Counted from the stretch's first letter, positions 1 through 9,314 are shown. The stretch: 64,000 nucleotides of DNA from JAJDOJ01 sp034722015 (GCA_034722015.1 JAYENI010000089.1:1-64000); one strand, 5' to 3'. The notes: generated by a model not told the origin, from the letters alone. Program-made: numbers and translations.

Positions 1-162
1 ACTGGTGATGGCGCCGGTGAGGTTTCGGGAAGGAGAACGCGCGCTATGCCAAGGCGGTGGCGAGGGTCTATGTCAGGCAGGTAGCGGTTGCGTGCAGAAA
101 TTGGATGAGAACTCGGTACTCTTGAGAAATCTGGAGTTGATCCCAAAAATGGCTGATTCGGT

Positions 163-207
163 CTCCGGAGGCAGAGGTCAGGGGTTCGAATCCCTTCGGG
201 CGCGCCA
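163..207 (+). other. 3' half of a tRNA-Arg(CCG) gene, probable attR site
   Basis: From the anticodon loop (CTCCGGA) onward the sequence reads as the 3' half of a tRNA-Arg(CCG): the 3' strand of the anticodon stem, variable region, T arm with a TTCGAAT loop, 3' acceptor strand CGGGCGC, discriminator G and encoded CCA. No matching 5' acceptor GCGCCCG or D arm lies upstream, so it cannot be a complete tRNA. Tyrosine integrases commonly recombine in the anticodon loop or 3' half of tRNA genes and leave such a duplicated half at the far end of the element. The inference is that DNA left of position 163 belongs to an integrated element. Confidence 0.7.
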
Positions 208-369
208 TTCCCCTGCATTTCCAATTCTCGGCGAGATTGGCCAGCGCTGCTGAAGCCAAAGCGCCTGACCTGGGCCAGGAGTCCGCAAAACGGTGTTCTG
301 GATTTAACTATCGAGGCGAGCCGACAATCAGACTTCAACTCGGCGTGACTTCGGTAGGATCAGGGAGCC

Positions 370-1515
370 CTAAATCGGCAGGGGGTACAACCAGTTTGCC
401 CAGGTGTAGGTGCGTATGATGATCCGGCGCAGGGGAGAAAAACCCTTGCCCACGTCGGTGTAGATCGCCGCCGCGCCCTGCGCACCGGCAGGCAGCCTGA
501 GTTTCCCCTCGTCGTCGAAACGTATCTTGACCGCAAATCTTCCCTTGACCTCCCTGTGCACGAACTTCGGGATCGTGCCACGCGGCATAAACTGTCCCTG
601 TCCGGTCGCCCACCAGATGTTTTCCACTTTACCCGTAAATATCTCGCCCGGATGCATGTCCAGGGCGATCTCCACCGGCTGCCCCACCTCGACGAACTTC
701 AGGTGTTCCTGAAAGTAGGTCCCCAGCAGGTACGGGTCGCTGTCGACAATGAAACTCGCGATGGCACCGATACGGCGCGTACCCACGACGAGTCCCGGTT
801 GCGCCTGAAGATTGGTGATGAATCCGTCGCCGGGTGCGTAGATGACGGTCTGGTCGAGATAGTATTGCGCCTGGTCCAGTTTGGCCTGCACCTGCGCAAC
901 CGAGGTGTTGACGCCATCGATCTGTGATTCGTACTGGAGCCGCGCCTTCTTCAGGTTGGCCTGGTCCACCCCCAGCGAGGCCTTCGCATCCGCGAGCTTG
1001 TCCCGCCATTGGTCCAGGCTCGCCTCGCGGGCCGCGCCCTTTTTCACCATGTCACTGTAGCGATCGACCTGCTGTTGCGCGTACTTGATGTCGGCATCGT
1101 TCTTCAGGATCGCCTGGTTCGCTGCATCGATATCCGCCTGCAGGATGAGGACGTTCTGTTTCTCCGCGACCAGTTCGGCCTCGAGACCCGCAACGCGCTG
1201 TCGATACAGGGTATCGTCGAACCGGAACAGCGGATCTCCCTTGTTGACGGCCGCGTTCGGCTCGACAATCACCTCCTTCAGCAGCGTCGGTTCCGATAGA
1301 CGGGGAACGATCTGTATCGTGTGACGGACAATCCTCGCATCTTTGGTATAGGGTTGCGAAAAGCGTGTACCGATCAGGAACACAAGCAGAAGGTGGACAC
1401 CGATCCAGAACGTGGCCAGCCCCCAGATGACGTTGAATTTCGCGACTTTTAGCTTGAAGAAAAAAAGCCAGACGACAAAGACATAAAGAAACGTAATGAC
1501 CAGTGCGGCGACCAT
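370..1515 (-). CDS. HlyD-family membrane fusion protein (YibH/YiaV-like)
   Basis: 381-residue periplasmic adaptor subunit of an efflux system. Two hydrophobic segments lie near the N-terminus (about residues 3-20 and 28-48), followed by a lipoyl/barrel-sandwich half (about 85-115), a long Glu/Ala/Gln-rich coiled-coil hairpin (about 115-220), the second lipoyl half (VIYAPGDGFI, about 225) and a beta-barrel region. Its ATG directly abuts the stop codon of the upstream DUF3302 gene. This two-gene layout is the one seen for E. coli yiaW-yiaV and yibI-yibH. No outer-membrane channel or energised transporter is adjacent, so the substrate is unknown. Confidence 0.85.
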   Translation of the reverse strand: MVAALVITFLYVFVVWLFFFKLKVAKFNVIWGLATFWIGVHLLLVFLIGTRFSQPYTKDARIVRHTIQIVPRLSEPTLLKEVIVEPNAAVNKGDPLFRFDDTLYRQRVAGLEAELVAEKQNVLILQADIDAANQAILKNDADIKYAQQQVDRYSDMVKKGAAREASLDQWRDKLADAKASLGVDQANLKKARLQYESQIDGVNTSVAQVQAKLDQAQYYLDQTVIYAPGDGFITNLQAQPGLVVGTRRIGAIASFIVDSDPYLLGTYFQEHLKFVEVGQPVEIALDMHPGEIFTGKVENIWWATGQGQFMPRGTIPKFVHREVKGRFAVKIRFDDEGKLRLPAGAQGAAAIYTDVGKGFSPLRRIIIRTYTWANWLYPLPI

Positions 1516-1884
1516 TCAGCCCTCCGTCCCACCGGACTTGCCGGTATCAGGCGTAGCGGACTCATCGGCGGAATCCCTTGCCTTCCTGCCCTCGGCGCGG
1601 AGATCCGCAATCGCGGCGTCAATATGTTGTTTCTCTTCCTTCGGGAATCGTCGGATATCGATCGTCCATGAATCGTGTAGCGACCAGATCAAGGCATGAA
1701 TCCACGGAACCACGCCGAGGAATCCCAGATTGCCCATCAGCTTCACGGCCTCCGCGTGCGGGTGCTTGCGATTTATCGCGAGCTTCCCCGGCAGGGAAAT
1801 GAACCACACGAAGATGACGGTAAAGCCCACCAGCAGGATCAATAGCGCAATGAATGTCGCGATATTCCAGAAATCGAGGTGCAT
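1516..1884 (-). CDS. DUF3302 small inner-membrane protein (YiaW/YibI-like)
   Basis: 122 residues from the ATG at 1884. This start is preferred to one 24 codons upstream because it begins right at the first membrane helix (MHLDFWNIATFIALL) and has a GGAG-like ribosome site about 13 bases ahead. Two membrane segments are visible (about 6-30 and 55-75), separated by a loop with KHPHAEA. The KxHPH motif and overall shape fit DUF3302, whose members precede HlyD-like genes. The C-terminal 45 residues are charged and probably cytoplasmic. It is transcribed first in a two-gene operon with the membrane fusion protein and probably helps anchor or assemble it; no biochemical role is established. Confidence 0.75.
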   Translation of the reverse strand: MHLDFWNIATFIALLILLVGFTVIFVWFISLPGKLAINRKHPHAEAVKLMGNLGFLGVVPWIHALIWSLHDSWTIDIRRFPKEEKQHIDAAIADLRAEGRKARDSADESATPDTGKSGGTEG

Positions 1885-2093
1885 TTTGACTGGTACTCCG
1901 AATAGACGCCGCCACGTTGATGCGCATACCGCCCGGACAGGTTGCTCGCCCGGCAAACGTAAATTCTAAATGCCGCTACGGCCCCCCGTAAAGCGGCAGC
2001 CCCGGATCCGGCAAAGCTTCGATGAACATCGGCGCTGACTTTACCCGGTTCATGGCAGAGGATAGTATGCGATTGGACGCAGGGTGTGTGGTC

Positions 2094-2261
2094 ATGACCG
2101 ACGGTGGAAGTGGTTTTCAACTTGGTTTGCTGCTCGCCGTCGCATTTGTCGCAATCGGTGTCGGCAATTTTCTGGCGTTGTTTCACCTTGCCAGGTATTT
2201 CAACAAACGAGACCGTAAGAATCGTTCCCGGCGGGGGGGCGCCACGGGTCGCGAACCGTAG
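2094..2261 (+). CDS. Predicted small single-pass membrane protein
   Basis: 55-residue reading frame between the divergent DUF3302 gene and glmU. It has a short Gly-rich N-terminus, one membrane helix (about residues 9-31, LGLLLAVAFVAIGVGNFLAL) and a strongly basic tail containing KRDRKNRSRR, which by the positive-inside rule should be cytoplasmic. An AGGGTG ribosome-site-like sequence lies about 8 bases upstream of the ATG. The frame extends upstream to 2022 but that part is less protein-like. I do not recognise a family; the membrane topology and start context are the only support. Confidence 0.35.
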   Translation: MTDGGSGFQLGLLLAVAFVAIGVGNFLALFHLARYFNKRDRKNRSRRGGATGREP

Positions 2262-2441
2262 TCTCCACTTCCGACCCGGGATGGCGTCACAACCGATTGC
2301 AACGTCCGCGGACGCCTTTGCCCTCACACGGGACTGCGTGTGTCATAGGCCCTCTGCGATCAGCGGGGCTCCCGCCGCAGCTGTCACGATTCGAGATCTC
2401 ACCGGTGTTTCTCCCGCCCGAAACAACATGAATTCGAACCA

Positions 2442-3815
2442 ATGAATGACGCCCCCGTTGTCGTAGTGCTTGCAGCCGGCCAGGGGTCGCGAATGAAAAG
2501 CGCGCTGCCCAAGGTCCTCCACCCGATTGGCGGCCGTCCCATGATTGCCCGAGTCCTGGAGACAGCGGGCGCCCTGGGACCGACTGCGCTCCGCGTCGTA
2601 TACGGACACGGCGGACAACGGGTTCCCGATGCGCTCACTGACGGGGAAATCCGGTGTTATGAACAGCGAGAGCAACTTGGGACCGGTCATGCGCTGCTTC
2701 AGGCGCTACCCGGCATCGATGACCGGGCGCGGCTCCTGGTGCTCTATGGCGACGTGCCGCTGCTGCGGCCGGAAACGCTCCGCGCACTACTGCGGGGCTG
2801 CCCCGGGGAGGGCCTGGCCGTGCTGAGCGTCGAACTCGAAAATCCCGCCGGATACGGCCGAATCATTCGTGGCGCCGACGGCGGGTTGCTGCGAATCGTG
2901 GAGGAGAAGGACGCCGGTATCGGCGAGCGCGCCATCCGGGAGGTCAATACGGGGATCATGACGGCCCGGGCAGGTCACTTTCGGCGCTGGCTTCAGCACG
3001 TGGATAACAACAACGCTCAGGGAGAATACTATCTGACGGACTGTATTGAACTGGCGGTCAATGAGGGCACGAGCGCGGTGGCGGTTATCTGCCTGGACCG
3101 CGAGGAAGTCACCGGGATCAACGACCGGGCACAGCTCGCCCGATGCGAGCGCGTCTATCAGCGACGGCAGGCAGACCGGCTCATGGACAGTGGCGTGACG
3201 CTCGCGGACCCCGCCCGGCTCGACGTGCGAGGGGACGTCATAGCAGCAAGCGACGCGTTCATCGACGTTAACGTCGTACTGGAGGGGGATGTCCATCTTG
3301 GAGAGAACGTAAAGATTGGGCCCAATTGCCTGGTCCGCAATGCCCGAATCGGCGCGGGATCCGAGATCCTGCCGAATTCCGTCATCGAGGATGCCATCAT
3401 CGGCGATCACTGCCGGATCGGCCCGTTCGCCCGTGTGCGGCCCGAAACCCGCCTGGGAAACGGGGTGCATCTCGGAAATTTCGTCGAGGTCAAAAAATCC
3501 AGGATAAGCGACCTGTCGAAGGTCAATCACCTGAGCTACATCGGCGACACCGATGTAGGAACAAGAGTCAACATCGGAGCGGGGACCATCACCTGCAATT
3601 ACGACGGCGCGCGCAAGTACAGAACGATCATCGGAGACGATGCATTCATTGGTTCCGATACGCAACTTGTTGCCCCGGTTCGGGTGGGTAGCGGGGCCAC
3701 GATTGGCGCGGGATCCACGATCACGCGGGACGCCCCGGACGGCGAGTTGACGTTATCGCGTTCCCGCCAGACCACGGTTGAGGGATGGGATCGCCCCCGG
3801 AAGGAACGGGATTGA
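2442..3815 (+). CDS. glmU: Bifunctional GlmU: glucosamine-1-phosphate acetyltransferase / UDP-GlcNAc pyrophosphorylase
   Basis: 457 residues, the usual GlmU length. The N-terminal nucleotidyltransferase domain (about 1-230) opens with LAAGQGSRMKSALPKVLHP, the uridylyltransferase signature. The C-terminal half is a left-handed beta-helix of hexapeptide repeats with the acetyltransferase signature around residues 355-395 (VNHLSYIGD, NIGAGTITCNYDG). It makes UDP-N-acetylglucosamine for peptidoglycan and lipopolysaccharide in the cytosol. glmS follows 153 bp downstream on the same strand, so consecutive steps of the pathway are clustered. No ATP synthase genes lie upstream, unlike in many gammaproteobacteria. 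Confidence 0.97.
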   Translation: MNDAPVVVVLAAGQGSRMKSALPKVLHPIGGRPMIARVLETAGALGPTALRVVYGHGGQRVPDALTDGEIRCYEQREQLGTGHALLQALPGIDDRARLLVLYGDVPLLRPETLRALLRGCPGEGLAVLSVELENPAGYGRIIRGADGGLLRIVEEKDAGIGERAIREVNTGIMTARAGHFRRWLQHVDNNNAQGEYYLTDCIELAVNEGTSAVAVICLDREEVTGINDRAQLARCERVYQRRQADRLMDSGVTLADPARLDVRGDVIAASDAFIDVNVVLEGDVHLGENVKIGPNCLVRNARIGAGSEILPNSVIEDAIIGDHCRIGPFARVRPETRLGNGVHLGNFVEVKKSRISDLSKVNHLSYIGDTDVGTRVNIGAGTITCNYDGARKYRTIIGDDAFIGSDTQLVAPVRVGSGATIGAGSTITRDAPDGELTLSRSRQTTVEGWDRPRKERD

Positions 3816-3968
3816 GCATTCTGCATCCGCGCCTTTCTCCTGCCCTGCCATCAGGCAATGTAACTGCCGTGATCGGGAGTCCGACCTGATGAACGGCGCC
3901 AATTCACGAAATCAGCCAGGGATTCGGTCTACCCGAATTCGACCTCAGCAAAACCATTGGTGGAAGTT

Positions 3969-5804
3969 ATGTGCGGAATCGTAGGCGGAATCGCCCAGCG
4001 CGATATCGAACCGATCCTTCTTGAGGGGCTTCGCAGACTCGAATACCGGGGTTACGACTCGGCAGGCGTAGCCGTATTGCGCGATAACGTTCTGAATCGG
4101 GTACGTCGCCAAGGCAAGGTTTCAGAACTTTCGGGAGCTCTGAGCGCGACCCCGTTGTCCGGCCGATTGGGAATTGCCCACACCCGCTGGGCCACCCACG
4201 GCGCGCCGTCAGAGGCCAACGCCCATCCGCATTTCGGAGGCGAAGGCCGGGTGGCCGTGGTCCACAACGGAATCATTGAGAACCATGCCGAACTCAGGGA
4301 AAGGCTCGAGGGGGCCGGCGTCCGCTTCAGCTCCGACACGGATACGGAGGTCGTCGCGCATTTGATTGTCGCGCACCTTGAAACCGGCCTGGGGCTCGTC
4401 GACGCCGTGAAAGCGGCCGTTGCCGAGATCGAGGGCACGTATGCCCTTGGCGTACTCGATCGCGAAAATCCGGACCGGCTCGTTGCGGCGCGCCAGGGCA
4501 GCCCGCTGGTCATCGGCATCGGTCTTGGGGAGCACTTCATTGCCTCCGACGTACAGGCGCTCCTGCCCGTGACGCAGCGTTTCATCTATCTCGAGAACGG
4601 GGACGTTGCGGATCTGGACATCGACTCCGTCAATATCTGCGACCAGGAGGGGAACCCCGTCAAGCGATCCTCGCGGCTCCTGGAACTTAGCGCCGACGCC
4701 TCGGAGCGTGGGGGTTACCGCCATTTCATGCTGAAGGAGATTTTCGAACAACCCGTTGCCATCATGGACACCCTCGAAGATCGCATCGACGATGATACCG
4801 TACCAGACGAAATCCTCGGACCCGGCGCCGCCCGGATTCTCGACCAGGTGAACGCGATCCAGATTGTGGCCTGCGGGACCAGCTTCCATGCGGGCCTTGT
4901 CGGCAAGTACTGGTTTGAGGCCCTGACGGGAATTCCTTGTCACGTGGAGGTCGCGAGCGAATTCCGATACCGCAAGCATGTAGTACTGCCCGGGACGCTG
5001 TTTGTGAGTATTTCCCAGTCCGGGGAGACAGCCGACACGCTGGCGGCGCTGACACAGTCGGGAAAAACCACGGCATACGCCGGGTCACTGACGGTTTGTA
5101 ACGTGCCCGAGAGTTCCCTGGTCCGGGCCTCGGACCTTTCCTTGATGACACACGCGGGACCCGAGATTGGAGTCGCATCGACCAAGGCGTTTACCACGCA
5201 GCTCGTCGCGCTCCTTCTTCTGCTTCTTGTTCTCGGTCGCCGGCACGGGCTAACGCGGGAGATCGAGCAAACCCTGATTTCGGAACTCAGAACCCTCCCT
5301 TCGCAAATCGAGCGGGTTCTGTCCATGGAAACTGAGATTGCCGCGCTCGCCGAGCGTTTCGTGGACAAGCGTCACGCACTGTTCCTCGGCAGGGGCTCGC
5401 ATTATCCGGTGGCGATGGAGGGGGCCCTCAAGCTCAAGGAAATTTCCTATATTCATGCCGAAGCGTACGCTGCTGGGGAACTCAAACACGGGCCGCTGGC
5501 ACTGGTCGACAACGATATGCCCGTCGTCGCGGTTGCCCCCAACGACGCGCTACTGGAGAAACTCAAGTCGAATCTGGAAGAGGTCCGATCGCGGGGTGGA
5601 AAACTCTACGTCTTCGCGGACGTCGACACGGGACTCGAAGCGGACCCGAATGTCCACGTCATGCACGTCGCCCCGACTCGCGACCTGGTGGCGCCCCTGA
5701 TCTTCACGGTACCGCTGCAGCTACTGGCGTATCACACCGCGGTATTGAAGGGGACTGACGTGGACCAGCCCCGTAACCTCGCGAAGTCGGTCACAGTTGA
5801 GTAA
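3969..5804 (+). CDS. glmS: Glutamine--fructose-6-phosphate aminotransferase (isomerizing)
   Basis: 611 residues. The start is placed at the ATG giving MCGIVGG, because removal of Met must expose the catalytic Cys of the class II glutamine amidotransferase domain; a start four codons upstream would bury it. The N-terminal glutaminase domain (about 1-240) carries the HTRWATHG motif. Two SIS sugar-isomerase domains follow (about 290-420 and 460-600; SISQSGETADT) and the C-terminus ends LAKSVTVE as is typical. It makes glucosamine-6-phosphate, feeding GlmM and the upstream glmU. The gene ends 10 bp from the convergent yajL stop, with no clear terminator between them. Confidence 0.97.
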   Translation: MCGIVGGIAQRDIEPILLEGLRRLEYRGYDSAGVAVLRDNVLNRVRRQGKVSELSGALSATPLSGRLGIAHTRWATHGAPSEANAHPHFGGEGRVAVVHNGIIENHAELRERLEGAGVRFSSDTDTEVVAHLIVAHLETGLGLVDAVKAAVAEIEGTYALGVLDRENPDRLVAARQGSPLVIGIGLGEHFIASDVQALLPVTQRFIYLENGDVADLDIDSVNICDQEGNPVKRSSRLLELSADASERGGYRHFMLKEIFEQPVAIMDTLEDRIDDDTVPDEILGPGAARILDQVNAIQIVACGTSFHAGLVGKYWFEALTGIPCHVEVASEFRYRKHVVLPGTLFVSISQSGETADTLAALTQSGKTTAYAGSLTVCNVPESSLVRASDLSLMTHAGPEIGVASTKAFTTQLVALLLLLLVLGRRHGLTREIEQTLISELRTLPSQIERVLSMETEIAALAERFVDKRHALFLGRGSHYPVAMEGALKLKEISYIHAEAYAAGELKHGPLALVDNDMPVVAVAPNDALLEKLKSNLEEVRSRGGKLYVFADVDTGLEADPNVHVMHVAPTRDLVAPLIFTVPLQLLAYHTAVLKGTDVDQPRNLAKSVTVE

Positions 5805-5813
5805 GAAAGGAAT

Positions 5814-6371
5814 TCAGGTGGCCGGACGCTGCAGGGGGGTTTCTACTGAAAGTCGCGCCTCCTTGCCAAGCATCAATTCAATCAGCTCCAGCGCAAAATC
5901 CATGGCCGTACCGGGCCCCCGGGATGTCACCACTTTACCGTCGACCTCTACGGGCCGGCCTGTAATGCGGGTCCCCTCCAGCGCCATGGTCTCGAGCACA
6001 CCGGGAAACCCGGTGGCCTCCCGGGATTTCAGTAACCCCGCGCCAGCAAGGACTTTCGGCGCAGCACAAATGGCCGCAGTGTATTTTCCTTCTGCCGAAA
6101 GGCGCTTGAGAAGCGTGTGCACGCGAGGATCGTTGTCGAGGTTATCCGCCCCCGGCAAACCGCCCGGCAGTACAATCATATCGAAGTCCTCATCCAGGAC
6201 CTCGTCCAGCACGGTGTCGGGCAGCAATACCATGCCGCGTGACGCCTTTACCGGTTGTTCGTCGAGTCCTGCAACAACGACCTCGATACCCGCTCGCCGC
6301 AGCAGATCGATCACGGTGACCGCTTCCATTTCCTCGCATCCCTGCGCCAGAGGAACAAGTACGCGCACCAT
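5814..6371 (-). CDS. DJ-1/PfpI family protein, YajL-like
   Basis: 185 residues with the DJ-1/ThiJ fold. The nucleophile elbow Cys is in AAICAAPKVL (about residue 105) and a conserved Glu occurs near the N-terminus (GCEEMEAV). Overall length and the ICAAP motif fit the YajL/DJ-1 subgroup, proposed to act as a covalent chaperone or protein deglycase under oxidative and carbonyl stress; the deglycase role is disputed in the literature. It lies convergent to glmS and upstream, in transcription order, of nothing obviously related; ctpA is transcribed in the same direction 86 bp before it. Confidence 0.88.
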   Translation of the reverse strand: MVRVLVPLAQGCEEMEAVTVIDLLRRAGIEVVVAGLDEQPVKASRGMVLLPDTVLDEVLDEDFDMIVLPGGLPGADNLDNDPRVHTLLKRLSAEGKYTAAICAAPKVLAGAGLLKSREATGFPGVLETMALEGTRITGRPVEVDGKVVTSRGPGTAMDFALELIELMLGKEARLSVETPLQRPAT

Positions 6372-6457
6372 CGGGTTACCTCCGGACCGCCCCCCGTAAA
6401 GGCGGCCATAAACTTGAGCAAATTCCGCTGCCTGCGTGTGCTTGCACCAGTGAACGG

Positions 6458-7798
6458 TCAGCCGCTGGCGGCATTGACGCGATTCAGAATGGCGATCCCC
6501 TTGAGGATATTCAGTGCCTCGTTGAGCTGGTAATCCTCCTCAGCGAGTGGCCCTTCTTTGTCGTCCTTGCCGGTCTTGCCGGATGCTTTCTCCGAATCTC
6601 CGTTGTCCAGGTGCCCCGCAAGGTCAGCTTCCTTGACAGGATCGAACCCCGTGTCGTCGGCCTGCGAAACCTTCAGATTTTCCAGGACGATGTCGGGCTC
6701 GATACCTTCGGCCTGGATCGAATTGCCAGAGGGCGTGTAGTAGCGGGCCGTGGTGAGCTTCAGCGCCGCGCTTTCCTTGAGAGGAAGAATCGTCTGGACA
6801 GACCCCTTTCCGAAGGACTTGGATCCGAGAATAATGGCCCTATTGTGGTCCTGCATGGCGCCGGCGACAATTTCCGATGCTGAGGCCGATCCACCGTTGA
6901 TCAGGACGACCATGGGGACCCCGTCGAGGACGTCACCGTCGGTCGCGTTGTACCGCAGTTCGGAATCCTCGACGCGACCTTCCGTGTAGACGATCAGACC
7001 CTTGTCGAGGAAGGCGTCCGAAACACCGACGGCACCGGTCAGCACGCCACCGGGATTATTGCGTAAGTCCAGAACCAGGCCCTGCAACGTTCCCTTGTTC
7101 TCCTTTTTCAGGTCCTCGATGGCATCGATGAGGTTTCGTGCCGTCTTGGACTGGAAATTCGTGATGCGCGCGTAGCCGAAACCAGGTTGTAACATCCTCG
7201 TCTTGACGCTCTTGACACGAATGACGGCGCGCGTAATGGTGATCTTGAGAGGCTTGTCCTCTCCATCGCGCACCACGGTCAGAATGATGTCCGTACCCTT
7301 CTTGCCGCGCATGATCTTGACCGCATCGTTGAGGGTCATGCCCTTGACGGGCCGATCGTCCAGGCGAATGATCAGATCCCCGGCCTCGATACCCGCCCGC
7401 TGCGCCGGCGTGTCATCGATCGGCGCGATGACCTTGACGAAACCGTCCTCCATGCCCACCTCGATTCCGAGACCTCCGAATTCACCCGTAGTCCCGATCT
7501 GCAACTCCCGAAACTCCTCTTCGTTGAGGTAGGTGGAGTGCGGATCCAGTCCGGCAAGCATGCCGCGGATCGCGCTCTCCAGTAGCTCCTTGTCACTGAC
7601 CTCGACGACGTAATCGTTCTTGATACGCGCGTAAACGTCGGTGAACGTGCGCAGATCCTCGAGCGGCAACTTGATCTGCTTTTCTCTCTCGGCAAAAACG
7701 CCATGTCCCACGCCCAGGGAGATACCGATGATGATTCCCATCACCAGACCCATGCCCATTCTGGGAGTGCGAGCGGAATAATTACGATGTATGCTCAT
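6458..7798 (-). CDS. ctpA: C-terminal processing peptidase, S41 family (CtpA/Prc)
   Basis: 446 residues from the ATG at 7798 (MSIHRNYS). An N-terminal hydrophobic segment (about 16-34, LVMGIIIGISLGVGHGVFA) is a signal peptide or anchor, so the protease is periplasmic. A PDZ domain (about 90-170, TGEFGGLGIEV and GIEAGDLIIRLDD) precedes the S41 catalytic domain. The Ser of GGSASASEIV and the Lys of SFGKGSVQ form the expected Ser-Lys dyad. The tail after the catalytic core is acidic and Lys-rich. It follows envC on the same strand, a common gammaproteobacterial pairing linked to cell-wall remodelling. No ribosome site is evident; a tandem 15-bp repeat sits just upstream of the ATG. Confidence 0.93.
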   Translation of the reverse strand: MSIHRNYSARTPRMGMGLVMGIIIGISLGVGHGVFAEREKQIKLPLEDLRTFTDVYARIKNDYVVEVSDKELLESAIRGMLAGLDPHSTYLNEEEFRELQIGTTGEFGGLGIEVGMEDGFVKVIAPIDDTPAQRAGIEAGDLIIRLDDRPVKGMTLNDAVKIMRGKKGTDIILTVVRDGEDKPLKITITRAVIRVKSVKTRMLQPGFGYARITNFQSKTARNLIDAIEDLKKENKGTLQGLVLDLRNNPGGVLTGAVGVSDAFLDKGLIVYTEGRVEDSELRYNATDGDVLDGVPMVVLINGGSASASEIVAGAMQDHNRAIILGSKSFGKGSVQTILPLKESAALKLTTARYYTPSGNSIQAEGIEPDIVLENLKVSQADDTGFDPVKEADLAGHLDNGDSEKASGKTGKDDKEGPLAEEDYQLNEALNILKGIAILNRVNAASG

Positions 7799-7828
7799 AA
7801 ACTGTAATAACTCAAACTGTAATAACTC
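7799..7828. repeat. Perfect 15-bp tandem duplication just upstream of ctpA
   Basis: AAACTGTAATAACTC occurs twice back to back, immediately upstream of the ctpA ATG. On the ctpA strand the repeat occupies the region where a ribosome-binding site would be expected. Because 15 is a multiple of 3 the duplication keeps an upstream in-frame extension open. Confidence 0.85.
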
Positions 7829-8024
7829 AGTGCGGACCGTTGGCCCGCCGCCCAGCGGGCGGCAGTAAGCTAGGAGGGACACATTACCGCATATCCCCAA
7901 AACACGCTACGCTACCGCTACGAACGGGCGAATTCCGCTGTCCGGAGGGCACGCGCAAGAGGAACAATGATTTTAGACCCGTACACGGCACCATAATTCC
8001 GAAAGCCCCCCCGCACCAGCGGGA

Positions 8025-9311
8025 TCAACCGGTGAAACTGACGCGTTTCGTACACCACAAAGCGGGATCCACCGGTTTGCCATCGTGGCGAATACCGAAA
8101 TACAAACCCGGGGTCGATCTACCCGCACTGGCACCTACCCTGGCGACCAAATCTCCGGCTTCCACCCAGTCTCCGGGTGACTTGTAGAGGCTCCTGTTGT
8201 AACCGTAAAGGCTCATGAACCCGCCGCCATGGTCGATGATCAGCAGTAGCCCATAGCCGCGGATCCAGTCTGCAAACGCCACGCGGCCCCTTGCAATTGC
8301 GCGTACCGCCTCGTCCTCGCGCGCCCGAATCAGTACACCCTGACCGGTGGTGCCACCCGCACCTCCCTTGTCGATCCTGCCAGCCGCAGGCCAGGGCATC
8401 TTGCCCTTTTGCTTTCTGAATGGCTGATCTCCGCCAGGAGGACCCGGAATATCCACCAACGCCATGCGCAATTTTTCCAGCAGGGCCTGGAGTCCCTCTC
8501 GCTCGGCCTTCAGGACCGCGAGGGCCCGATTGCCCTGCCCGATCTCCGCTTTCAGCGCACTCAGTGTCGTCCTTCTACTGTCCTGAGCGGCCTGAAGTCT
8601 GGCGCGCTCCGCGTTCAGATTCTCCCTCGAGCGAGTCAGGCTTGCCGCATTTTCAGCCAACGACGACTCGACCCTGCTCATTTCGTCAAGTGTGTGGGTC
8701 ACGACCTCGATACGGTCGAGGCGAGCGCGGTTCAGATAGCGGTGATACACGTGGTAGCGACCGAGGTCGGACGGGGACTCGAGGTTGAGCAACATCTTCA
8801 GATATGCCTCACGGCCCGATGCGTAGTGCGCGCGAACCTGTTCGCCAAGGGCCCGTCTTTGGGTGGTCAGGGCCCCCTGCAACTGCGTCTGATGGGCGGT
8901 CAACTCATCGCGTCGGGTTTCCAGCTCGTTGAGCTTTTTGCCGAGGGACCGCTCCTGTCGCGAAAGCGCACCAATAGATGTCTCGAGTTCCGCCAGCCCG
9001 GTGATCAGTTGCCCGGTCCGTCCCTCTGTCCTGGCGACGTGATCACGCAATCGGGATATCTGACTCTGTATTTCCTGCAGGCGCGCCCGTGCCTCGGCCT
9101 CACCCTGGTTGTAATCGGACACCGCGTGGGTGTTTCCGACCGACAGGCACAAAGCGATTAGAGTTACCGCTGCCAGAAATCGCCAGGGAGCGCAACGGGT
9201 ACTCGCGCTGCAACCCCGATATGCGGTCCCGCGAGGCCACAGGACAAAGAAGGGGCGAAGACAACTTTTAAACTTTGTTGACCTCGAAACGGGTGCATAC
9301 TGTTTCGTCAT
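8025..9311 (-). CDS. envC: EnvC-like amidase activator with LytM (M23) domain
   Basis: About 428 residues. The N-terminus is followed by a hydrophobic stretch (LAAVTLIALCLSVG) ending in an Ala-x-Ala-like cleavage site, then about 230 residues of coiled coil, then a C-terminal LytM domain (about 320-425). The metal-binding His/Asp residues of active M23 peptidases are missing (GIRHDGKPVDPALW where an HxH would be), as in E. coli EnvC, which activates AmiA/AmiB instead of cutting peptidoglycan itself. The start is uncertain: the ATG at 9311 has no ribosome site and gives an unusually long n-region, and a TTG at 9326 is also possible. It is divergent from the ArsR gene and followed by ctpA. Confidence 0.88.
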   Translation of the reverse strand: MTKQYAPVSRSTKFKSCLRPFFVLWPRGTAYRGCSASTRCAPWRFLAAVTLIALCLSVGNTHAVSDYNQGEAEARARLQEIQSQISRLRDHVARTEGRTGQLITGLAELETSIGALSRQERSLGKKLNELETRRDELTAHQTQLQGALTTQRRALGEQVRAHYASGREAYLKMLLNLESPSDLGRYHVYHRYLNRARLDRIEVVTHTLDEMSRVESSLAENAASLTRSRENLNAERARLQAAQDSRRTTLSALKAEIGQGNRALAVLKAEREGLQALLEKLRMALVDIPGPPGGDQPFRKQKGKMPWPAAGRIDKGGAGGTTGQGVLIRAREDEAVRAIARGRVAFADWIRGYGLLLIIDHGGGFMSLYGYNRSLYKSPGDWVEAGDLVARVGASAGRSTPGLYFGIRHDGKPVDPALWCTKRVSFTG

Positions 9312-9314
9312 GAA

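Noticed and set aside
68..259. 63-codon minus-strand frame containing RPKGFEPLTSASG
   Set aside because: This string is a translation of the tRNA-Arg 3' half and is a known annotation artefact, not a protein.
7847..7863. GCCGCCC-AGC-GGGCGGC hairpin between envC and ctpA as a terminator
   Set aside because: No T-run on either strand; a stable stem alone is not enough in GC-rich DNA.
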